From the NCBI GenBank assembly GCA_002937525.1, contig PTKA01000116.1, positions 1 through 5,710 of the forward strand: a DNA stretch of 5,710 nucleotides, in the 5' to 3' direction. The notes below the pieces were generated by a model. That model was given only the letters and a program-made list of their open reading frames with translations. It had not been told where the DNA came from and made no database searches. The translations under genes were made by a program, and so were the position numbers. Source of the DNA: Alphaproteobacteria bacterium MarineAlpha10_Bin3. Lineage in GTDB: Bacteria; Pseudomonadota; Alphaproteobacteria; UBA8366; GCA-2717185. This document shows positions 1 to 5,124 of this stretch, piece after piece (the first letter of the stretch is position 1; every line of letters begins with the position of its first letter).

Positions 1-2
1 GG

Positions 3-515
3 CTGGAAGCGCTGGCCGGCGATATGAAGGATGCCGGCGCCGCCGACCGCGCCGCAATCCAGGCCCAGGCCGGCAACGCCTGGTTTCAGGCCGGGGATTA
101 CGCGCGTGCCCATGCGATGCAGAGTGCGGCGCTGGCCTTGTCGCCGGACGATCCGGAAATCCTGATCGACCGGGCAATGACCCTGGCTGGAAGGAAGAAA
201 TACTGGGAAGCGATCGACGATCTGAATCAGGTCGTCGTCGCCGATCCGGAAAATTTCGCCGCACGCATCCTGCGGGCCAGCGCCTATCGCTTTGTCGATG
301 TGCCGGGGCTCGCGCGCGAGGACGCGGCGGCGGCCTTTCGCCTGGCGCCCGAACGGCCCGAAATCCTGCTCGAATACGGCATAATCCTGCGCCTCGCGGG
401 GGACCGGGACGGCGCCCGGCGGCACTGGCTGACCCTGATCCGTCTGCATGACGGCACCCCGGCCGCCGATACGGCGCGGCGCAACCTCGCGCGCATGGAT
501 TTGCCGGAAAAATGA
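3..515 (+). CDS. Tetratricopeptide-repeat (TPR) protein, 3' end only
   Basis: This is the C-terminal part of a TPR protein. The frame is open to the left edge (first full codon at 3, Leu-Glu-Ala-Leu), so the true start lies upstream and the ATG at 24 is probably internal. About 170 residues are visible. They form about four helix-turn-helix repeats of roughly 34 residues with typical TPR spacing: AWFQAGDYARA, then a repeat centred on KKYWEAIDDL and closing with VVADPEN, a third starting FAARILRASAY, and a fourth with LEYGIILRLAGDRDGARRHW. TPR arrays are protein-interaction scaffolds, and nothing here identifies the partner. A signal peptide or N-terminal catalytic domain could lie outside the window. 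The TGA stop at 513-515 is one base from the stop of the convergent GST-fold gene, leaving no room for a private terminator. The TPR assignment is firm; the specific role is unknown. Confidence 0.85.
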   Translation: MEALAGDMKDAGAADRAAIQAQAGNAWFQAGDYARAHAMQSAALALSPDDPEILIDRAMTLAGRKKYWEAIDDLNQVVVADPENFAARILRASAYRFVDVPGLAREDAAAAFRLAPERPEILLEYGIILRLAGDRDGARRHWLTLIRLHDGTPAADTARRNLARMDLPEK

Positions 516-516
516 T

Positions 517-1185
517 CTAAAAGTCGAGATCCGCGTAGTGTTTGGGCGGCGGCGCGCCGGGGATATGGTCGCCGAGCAGCGAGCGGAAGCTGGGGCGCGA
601 CTTGATGCGGGCGTACCAGTCCTTGGCCGGCAAGTGGTCGTCCCAGGGCACGTCGCCCAGATAATCGACGCACGATAGATGCGCCGCCGCCGCAAGATCG
701 GCCAGGCTCAATTCGTCGCCGGCGATCCAGCGCCGCCGTTCGGTCAAATAGCCGATATAGTCGAGATGATAGTGGATGTTCTTGTTGCCGGCCCGGATGG
801 CGCCCGAATCCGGTTCGCCGAGGCCAAGAAACCGCTTCATGATCTTCTCGTCGACCAGATTGGCGGTCACTTCATGGTGGAATTTCACATCGAACCAGGC
901 GGTCAGGCGGCGGGTTTCCGCCCGCATCGCCGGCGACCGGCCAAGCAGGGGCGGATCGGGATGGGTCTCGTCGAGATATTCGGCGATTGACGCCGATTCC
1001 GCCAGAACCGCGCCATCGTCTTCGACCAGCACCGGCACGCAACCGGACGGGTTGAGAGTGAGGAATTCCTCGCGCCGCTCCCAGGTTTTTTCGACCTTGA
1101 GCGTGACGTCCAGCTTCTTTTCGCCCAGCACAAGACGGACCTTGCGGCTGAATGGCGAGAGCCAGAGGTGATACAGCAGACGCAT
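517..1185 (-). CDS. fzlA: GST-fold cell-division protein, FzlA-like
   Basis: The 222-residue product has a glutathione S-transferase fold. The N-terminal thioredoxin-like domain (about 1-80) holds LSPFSRKVRL at 9-18, the cis-proline at V50-P51 and E63-S64 of the usual gamma-glutamyl-binding position. The all-helical C-terminal domain has the GST N-capping box S160-x-x-D163. WERREEF (35-41), SGAIRAGNKNI, HLDYIGYL, KDWYARIKSRPSFR and the tail ending HYADLDF match what I remember of alphaproteobacterial FzlA. In Caulobacter that protein binds FtsZ, curves its filaments and is required for constriction, without being a detoxifying GST. I chose the ATG at 1185 because it gives the family N-terminus (MRLLYHL). 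The frame stays open far upstream, but only as an antisense shadow of uppP. The Shine-Dalgarno is poor: AGGCGG sits one base from the ATG. It diverges from uppP. A generic GST is the alternative; fold certain, FzlA identity from memory. Confidence 0.8.
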   Translation of the reverse strand: MRLLYHLWLSPFSRKVRLVLGEKKLDVTLKVEKTWERREEFLTLNPSGCVPVLVEDDGAVLAESASIAEYLDETHPDPPLLGRSPAMRAETRRLTAWFDVKFHHEVTANLVDEKIMKRFLGLGEPDSGAIRAGNKNIHYHLDYIGYLTERRRWIAGDELSLADLAAAAHLSCVDYLGDVPWDDHLPAKDWYARIKSRPSFRSLLGDHIPGAPPPKHYADLDF

Positions 1186-1203
1186 GCCGCCTATTCTAGG
1201 CGC

Positions 1204-1227
1204 TGCGCCCGAAATGGAAAGGGCGCA
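1204..1227. repeat. 7-bp inverted repeat in the fzlA/uppP divergent region
   Basis: TGCGCCC at 1204-1210 and GGGCGCA at 1221-1227 are perfect reverse complements separated by 10 bases. The dyad begins 18 bp upstream of the fzlA start codon. It has no following T-run, so it is not a standard terminator. It could be an operator or a hairpin in the fzlA leader, but in GC-rich DNA a 7-bp match may be chance. Confidence 0.3.
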
Positions 1228-1249
1228 TGGGCGTCGCCAGTGCAAGAAT

Positions 1250-1280
1250 TTGTCCAGGATGGGCCGAATTCGAGTATAAC
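1250..1280 (+). promoter_or_regulatory. Candidate sigma-70-like promoter for uppP
   Basis: TTGTCC at 1250-1255 (-35-like) and TATAAC at 1275-1280 (-10-like) are 19 bases apart, slightly longer than ideal. Transcription would start near 1287, giving a leader of about 20 bases before the GTG at 1306 that includes the Shine-Dalgarno. The stretch 1273-1300 is notably AT-richer than its surroundings. This is a by-eye call. Confidence 0.3.
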
Positions 1281-1293
1281 AACAGCAATATCT

Positions 1294-1300
1294 AGGGAGA
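1294..1300 (+). promoter_or_regulatory. Ribosome binding site that decides the uppP start
   Basis: AGGGAGA lies five bases before a GTG at 1306. This good spacing supports GTG as the start instead of the upstream in-frame ATG at 1168, which lies inside the opposite-strand fzlA gene. Confidence 0.6.
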
Positions 1301-1305
1301 ACGGG

Positions 1306-2103
1306 GTGGCGCTTTACCATATCTTGATACTGGCCGTGGTGCAGGGGGTAACTGAATTCCTGCCGGTCAGTTCGTCCGGCCATCTCATTCTCACCTCCCG
1401 GGTGCTGGGATGGCCGGATCAGGGGCTGGCGATGGATATTGCGGTGCATGTCGGCACGCTGGGCGCGGTGATGGTGTATTTCTGGCGCGATATGGGGTCG
1501 ATGGCGGAGGGCGCGGTTCATCTGGCGCTTGGCCGCAACAGTCCGGGGGCGCGGCTGGCGCGTTTCGTCCTCATCGGCACCATTCCAGTGTTCGTGGCCG
1601 GTTATTTCGGCCAATCCCTGATCGAGACCGAATTCCGCGGCGCCGAGATCATCGTTTGGACGACGCTGGGCTTCGGCCTGCTGTTGTGGGCCGCCGACAA
1701 GATCGGCATGACATTGCGCCGGATCGATCATCTTGGCTGGCGCGCGGTGGTCTTCATCGGCCTGATGCAGGTCCTGGCCTTGGTTCCGGGCACCAGCCGC
1801 GCCGGCATCACCATGACGGCGGCGCGGTTTCTTGGCATGGAGCGTTCCGAAGCGGCGCGGTTTTCCATGCTGTTGTCGATACCAGCGATCCTTGGCGCCG
1901 GCGCGTTGAGCGGATGGGACCTTTACCAATCCGGCGATCTTGCGCTTGGCCGCGACGCGGCCATCGCCGCATCGCTCGCCTTCGCCACCGCGATGATCGC
2001 GATATGGGGGCTGATGCGGTGGCTGCGCCGCGCCAGCTTTACGCCTTTCGTGATGTACCGGATCGCGCTCGGATTAGGGCTGCTATACTGGGTCTATGTC
2101 TGA
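1306..2103 (+). CDS. uppP: Undecaprenyl-diphosphate phosphatase (UppP/BacA family)
   Basis: This integral membrane enzyme dephosphorylates undecaprenyl pyrophosphate to undecaprenyl phosphate, the lipid carrier of peptidoglycan and other envelope sugars. Overproduction of the family gives bacitracin resistance. From the GTG start the protein has 265 residues, the usual family length. The first signature is QGVTEFLPVSSSGH at 13-26, carrying the (E/Q)xxxE motif (Q13, E17), the serines S22/S23 and H26, which correspond to E. coli E17, E21, S26/S27 and H30. The second is PGTSRAGIT at 161-169, with the essential Arg at R165. Ala166 replaces the serine usual in PGxSRSxxT. Several hydrophobic segments span the rest, ending in LGLGLLYWVYV. 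Starting at the ATG at 1168 would add 46 soluble residues not typical of the family and overlap fzlA. The gene is followed 43 bp later by the stop of a convergent gene, and I see no terminator between them. Confidence 0.96.
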   Translation: MALYHILILAVVQGVTEFLPVSSSGHLILTSRVLGWPDQGLAMDIAVHVGTLGAVMVYFWRDMGSMAEGAVHLALGRNSPGARLARFVLIGTIPVFVAGYFGQSLIETEFRGAEIIVWTTLGFGLLLWAADKIGMTLRRIDHLGWRAVVFIGLMQVLALVPGTSRAGITMTAARFLGMERSEAARFSMLLSIPAILGAGALSGWDLYQSGDLALGRDAAIAASLAFATAMIAIWGLMRWLRRASFTPFVMYRIALGLGLLYWVYV

Positions 2104-2146
2104 TCCGCGGCACGGTCATGTCATCGGGGCGTCTTCTGACAGGGCC

Positions 2147-3007
2147 TTAAAGGTAGTCGGCGGCCAGCCGGTCGAGCCAGCGATTGAGTTCCTCGATATC
2201 GCGCCCGACGATCAACAACACCAGTTGATCGACGCCGGCGTCCCGGTATCGGGCGGCAATATCCTGGTTCAGCTTGTGACTATAGGGACAGATCGCGATT
2301 TCCAGGTCTTCGCGCCGGCGCGATTTGGCGGCGAGCATCTCGTCCAACCGGGCGAGACACGCCCTGGTTTCGTCCACGCTGACATTATAGCCATACCAGC
2401 CGTCGCCCAGATCGGCCACGCGGCGCAGTGCTGCATTGCTTTCGCCGCCAAAGAAAATCGGCGGGCCGGGTTGCTGGACCGGCTTGGGATATTGCCGGCA
2501 GGGTGGCAGTTGATAAAATTCGCCGGAATACGAGGACACGTCCTGCGACCACAGGTTTGCGATAACCTCAAGATACTCACGGCACCGGTCGCCGCGCCGG
2601 GCAAAAGGCGTGTCCAGGGCGCTGAATTCCTCCTTTAGCCAGCCGATGCCGACGCCGAAATCGACCCGCCCATCGGAAAGATAATCCACGGCGGCGACTT
2701 CCTTGGCGGTGTAGACCGGGTTGCGCTGCGGCACCAGGCAAATGCCCGTGCCCAAGCGGATTTTCTGCGTATGGGCAGCGATAAACGATAGCGCCGTCAT
2801 CGGTTCCAGCAGGCCGCGGTCGCCGCCAATCGGAATGCGGCCGTCCTCGGCATAGGGATATTGGGCGTCGTACTCGTCGAACAGCACCACATGCTCGCCA
2901 AGCCAGATCGAATGAAATCCGCGTTCTTCTGCGCCGCGCGCCAGCGCCTTCAGATAGGCCGCGTCGTTCTGCGGGCTGATGAGCGGGGCGAACAGGCTGA
3001 TGCGCAT
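2147..3007 (-). CDS. LLM-class flavin-dependent oxidoreductase (luciferase-like, F420- or FMN-type)
   Basis: The 286-residue protein belongs to the bacterial luciferase-like monooxygenase superfamily, a TIM barrel using FMN or coenzyme F420. Family landmarks are SIWLGEHVV (34-41), AAHTQKIRLGTGICLVPQRN (77-96), LSDGRVDFGVGIGWLKEEF (110-128, the characteristic strand and loop), a RGDRCREYLEVIANLW-type helix (138-153) and FFGGESNAALRRVADLGDGW (185-204). It resembles the subfamily annotated as 'LLM class F420-dependent oxidoreductase' (TIGR03619-like), but cofactor and substrate cannot be read from the sequence. The start is forced: an in-frame TAA lies two codons upstream of the ATG at 3007. The Shine-Dalgarno is weak. 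It lies 61 bp downstream of the acyl-CoA dehydrogenase gene on the same strand, so the two probably share a transcript and perhaps a catabolic pathway. Family is certain; specific activity is unknown. Confidence 0.9.
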   Translation of the reverse strand: MRISLFAPLISPQNDAAYLKALARGAEERGFHSIWLGEHVVLFDEYDAQYPYAEDGRIPIGGDRGLLEPMTALSFIAAHTQKIRLGTGICLVPQRNPVYTAKEVAAVDYLSDGRVDFGVGIGWLKEEFSALDTPFARRGDRCREYLEVIANLWSQDVSSYSGEFYQLPPCRQYPKPVQQPGPPIFFGGESNAALRRVADLGDGWYGYNVSVDETRACLARLDEMLAAKSRRREDLEIAICPYSHKLNQDIAARYRDAGVDQLVLLIVGRDIEELNRWLDRLAADYL

Positions 3008-3068
3008 GAATTAGTCCGATCGTTGATGGTGCTGGCGGTGCGTGGCGAGGGCCGCGAAGGGGCGCGCT

Positions 3069-4299
3069 TCAGAGCCCCAGCACGTGCTTGGCGATGATCG
3101 TACGCTGGATTTCGCTGGAGCCCGCATAAATCGTCGCCGCCCGTTGATTGAAGTATTTCGATGTCGCAACGACGCCGTGCGCCGGGGCAATCGGATCGAC
3201 GTTGTTGCCGGGAATGAAGGCTTCGGGCTGATAGACGGCGGCATGTCCGCCAATCGCATTCATGGTCAACTCCAACATGCCTTGCAGGAGTTCCGAGCCG
3301 CGCAGCTTGAACATGGACGACGCCGAGCCTGGATTCTGTCCCTGGCTGAGGGCGCTCATCACCCGCTTTTCGGTGAATTCGTTGGCCATTACGCCAATTT
3401 CGAGCGCCGCCAACTGGCGCCGGAAATCGGCATCGTCGGCCAGTGTCTTGCCGTTGCCGCCCGCCGCCGACCGGCTGATATCGACCAGCCTTCGCAAACC
3501 GGCCTTGACCGGCGGCGTGTAGGCGATGCCGCCGCGCTCGAATTCCAGCAGATATTTGGCGACGGTCCATCCCTGGTTTTCGTCGCCAATCCGGTTTACC
3601 TTCGGCACGCGCACGTCATCGAAGAAAACCTGGTTCAATTCATGGTCGCCCGAGAACATCAAAATAGGTTCCACCGTGATCCCCGGCAAATTCATATCGA
3701 ACAGCAAAAAGCTGATGCCTTCTTGCCGCTTGCCTTCGTTCGAAGTGCGCACCAGGCAGAATATCTTGTCCGCGTTATGGGCCCCCGTCGTCCATATCTT
3801 GGCGCCATTGACGATATAATCTCTTGGCGCCATTGACAATATAATCGTCGCCGTCCGAAACCGCGCTGGTTTGCAGCGATGCGAGGTCCGATCCCGAACC
3901 TGGCTCGGAATAACCCTGACACCAGGCGAATTCATCGTTCAGGATGCTGGGCAGGACGGTGGCTTTTTGTTCGGGCGTGCCGAATTTCATCACCACCGGG
4001 CCGACCATCCGGATCCCCATATTGTTGATCGTTGGCGTGCCGGCCATCGCGCATTCGAATTCGAATATATAGCGCTGCACCACGCTCCAGCCGGGCCCGC
4101 CATGTTCGGCCGGCCAGGGGTGGCAAAGCCAGCCCTTGGCGGCCAGGGTCTTGGCCCACCGGCGCGATATGGTGACCGGGCCGCGGACCGAAGAGGTGAG
4201 CCGCGCGCCCTCGCGAATCTCGTCGCTAAGCGCCTCGTCGAGGAAGCCGCGAACGTCGTCCTGAAAGGCAAGGTCCGCTTTGCTGAGATCTATATCCAC
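3069..4299 (-). pseudogene. Acyl-CoA dehydrogenase, frameshifted by a 25-bp tandem duplication
   Basis: This FAD enzyme family oxidises acyl-CoA at the alpha-beta bond. It starts with GTG at 4299 after a strong GGAGG. As written, the frame runs 159 good residues to DYIVNGAK, then 15 foreign residues, and stops at 3775. The rest of the protein continues in another frame from IWTTGAHNADK to IAKHVLGL (stop 3069). Removing one copy of the duplication at 3797-3846 gives one 401-residue protein with no other defect, the normal family length. Landmarks in the repaired numbering: CQGYSEPGSGSDLASLQT (127-144, flavin/substrate loop), WTTGAHNAD (161-169) and YAGSSEIQR (383-391). Ala384 replaces the Glu used as base by medium-chain enzymes. 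E246 in LEFERGGIA sits where long-chain and isovaleryl-CoA dehydrogenases keep their base, so the intact protein could be active. It resembles FadE/PimC-like enzymes of CoA-ester degradation; substrate unknown. Could be a real mutation or an assembly error. Confidence 0.9.
3797..3846. repeat. 25-bp imperfect tandem duplication inside the acyl-CoA dehydrogenase gene
   Basis: Copy A is 3797-3821 and copy B is 3822-3846, directly abutting. Both begin TCTTGGCGCC and end ATATAATC. They differ only at 3813 (G) against 3838 (A), which is a synonymous ATC/ATT isoleucine change in the coding strand. The unit encodes DYIVNGAK plus one extra base, so the duplication shifts the frame by +1. Identity does not extend beyond the 25 bases on either side. 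Confidence 0.97.
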
Positions 4300-4307
4300 G
4301 CGCTATT

Positions 4308-4312
4308 CCTCC
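4308..4312 (-). promoter_or_regulatory. Strong Shine-Dalgarno of the acyl-CoA dehydrogenase gene
   Basis: GGAGG on the minus strand lies eight bases before the GTG at 4299. It is the best ribosome binding site in the window and fixes the GTG as the start. It also argues that the gene was expressed until the frameshift, if that shift is real. Confidence 0.7.
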
Positions 4313-4348
4313 AGCTATCGGTGCAGTGGCCTTGGCAGGGCTGAAACG

Positions 4349-4378
4349 ATGCTACTTTATGACGGTGCCGCCATGCAA
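4349..4378 (-). promoter_or_regulatory. Weak candidate promoter for the acyl-CoA dehydrogenase/LLM pair
   Basis: On the minus strand TTGCAT (4378-4373) and TAGCAT (4354-4349) are 18 bases apart. The spacing is acceptable but the -10 match is poor. The -35-like element falls in the loop of the inverted repeat at 4363-4399, so a protein bound to that dyad would cover it. This is speculative. Confidence 0.2.
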
Positions 4379-4399
4379 CATTCGGGTGAGGCGGCATCG
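4363..4399. repeat. 10-bp inverted repeat in the alkB/dehydrogenase divergent region
   Basis: CGGTGCCGCC at 4363-4372 and GGCGGCATCG at 4390-4399 pair over 10 positions around a 17-base loop, with one G-T position that is a wobble in plus-strand RNA and a C-A mismatch in minus-strand RNA. It sits 96 bp before the alkB ATG and 64 bp before the dehydrogenase GTG. No T-run follows, so it is not a typical terminator. It could be an operator shared by the divergent genes or a leader hairpin on the alkB side. The inverted repeat is certain; the function is inferred. Confidence 0.5.
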
Positions 4400-4421
4400 C
4401 GCCCGGACGTGTTACTAATGG

Positions 4422-4466
4422 CCCCCGGAGATCGCGGCCAAAACCGGGGAAAGCCGTCTTCGGGGG
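4422..4466 (+). repeat. Mutually exclusive C-run/G-run pairings in the alkB leader
   Basis: CCCCGG at 4423-4428 can pair with CCGGGG at 4444-4449 (15-base loop). The overlapping CCCCCG at 4422-4427 can instead pair with CGGGGG at 4461-4466. The two stems exclude each other. An AT-rich patch (4467-4480) follows directly and then alkB starts at 4495. I see no clear -35/-10 pair for alkB here. This may be a leader RNA structure or coincidence in GC-rich DNA. Confidence 0.25.
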
Positions 4467-4494
4467 TTATTATTAACGTTTCTTGGTATGCGCC

Positions 4495-5124
4495 ATGACC
4501 GGCGATCTGTTCGGCGATAGGGCGATTGGCGACGGGGCGATGCTGCTGCGGGGATTCGCTTGCGGTGACGCGGCGGCGCTGATCGAGGCGGTATCGCGGA
4601 TTGCCGCGCTGGTGCCGTTCCGGCACATGGTGACGCCGGGCGGCAATGCGATGTCGGTGGCGATGACCAATTGCGGCACGGTCGGCTGGCTCGCCGACCG
4701 GCGCGGCTACCGCTATGAGGTGCGCGACCCCGCTACCGGCAAGCCGTGGCCGGCAATGCCCGGCCTGTTTTTCCGGTTGGCGGGAAAAGCCGCCGCCGCC
4801 GCCGGTTTTGCCGGCTTTGCGCCCGATTGCTGCCTCATCAACCGCTACGCGCCGGGCGCCAGATTATCGCTGCATCAAGACAAGGACGAGCGCGATTTCA
4901 GCGCGCCGATTGTTTCGGTTTCGCTTGGCCTGCCGGCAGTCTTCCTGTTCGGCGGTGAACGCCGACGCGACCGGCCGCGGCGTCTGGCGCTGGAATGCGG
5001 CGATGTCGTGGTCTGGGGCGGTGCGGCCCGGATGGCCCATCACGGCATCGCCGTTCTGGCCGATGGCGAAGCGCCGCTGACCGGCAATCGCCGCATCAAC
5101 CTGACCTTTCGCAAGGCGCTCTAA
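4495..5124 (+). CDS. alkB: AlkB, 2-oxoglutarate/Fe(II)-dependent DNA/RNA repair demethylase
   Basis: AlkB oxidatively removes 1-methyladenine and 3-methylcytosine lesions from DNA and RNA, using Fe(II), O2 and 2-oxoglutarate and releasing formaldehyde. The 209-residue protein (E. coli: 216) aligns with E. coli AlkB at a constant offset of four. The iron ligands H127, D129 and H183 match H131, D133 and H187. The 2-oxoglutarate arginines R200 and R206 match R204 and R210; N116 and Y118 match N120 and Y122. The substrate residues W65, Y72 and D131 match W69, Y76 and D135. Near-identical blocks include MVTPGG, MSVAMTNCG, KPWPAMP, LINRYAPGA, LSLHQDKDE, APIVSVSLGLPA and GDVVVWGG. I prefer the ATG at 4495, which gives an N-terminus (MTGDLFGD) like that of E. 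coli, over an in-frame TTG at 4483. The Shine-Dalgarno is weak. No ada or alkA is nearby and I saw no Ada box. Its stop overlaps that of the convergent gene. Confidence 0.97.
   Translation: MTGDLFGDRAIGDGAMLLRGFACGDAAALIEAVSRIAALVPFRHMVTPGGNAMSVAMTNCGTVGWLADRRGYRYEVRDPATGKPWPAMPGLFFRLAGKAAAAAGFAGFAPDCCLINRYAPGARLSLHQDKDERDFSAPIVSVSLGLPAVFLFGGERRRDRPRRLALECGDVVVWGGAARMAHHGIAVLADGEAPLTGNRRINLTFRKAL

Noticed and set aside
1168..1305. N-terminal extension of uppP from the ATG at 1168
   Set aside because: It overlaps the fzlA start on the other strand and adds 46 residues absent from the family. The GTG at 1306 has a well-spaced AGGGAGA and gives the expected N-terminus.
517..1929. A 470-codon open frame on the minus strand spanning fzlA and most of uppP
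   Set aside because: Only the last 222 codons resemble a protein family. The upstream part is antisense to uppP, is rich in Arg, His and Gln and low-complexity, and is a GC-rich shadow.
2104..2146. Intrinsic bidirectional terminator between uppP and the LLM gene
   Set aside because: The only dyad is TGTCA/TGACA (5 bp, 13-base loop), with no T-run on either strand.
3008..3068. Separate promoter for the LLM gene in the 61-bp gap
   Set aside because: I could find no convincing -35/-10 pair on the minus strand, and co-transcription with the upstream gene is simpler.
3042..3836. A 264-codon plus-strand open frame antisense to the dehydrogenase gene
   Set aside because: It resembles no family and lies wholly opposite a well-supported gene; it is a codon-bias shadow.
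3069..3935. The C-terminal dehydrogenase fragment as an independent 288-residue gene
   Set aside because: Its first ~40 residues are an out-of-frame reading of the dehydrogenase coding region. It lacks the N-terminal domain, and the frame is explained by the 25-bp duplication.
4483..4494. TTG start for alkB four codons upstream
   Set aside because: It has no better Shine-Dalgarno, and the ATG at 4495 aligns with the E. coli N-terminus. It cannot be strictly excluded.
4300..4494. Ada-type operator (AAT...GCAA) controlling alkB
   Set aside because: The GCAA at 4375-4378 has no AAT at the proper spacing, and no ada gene is visible.
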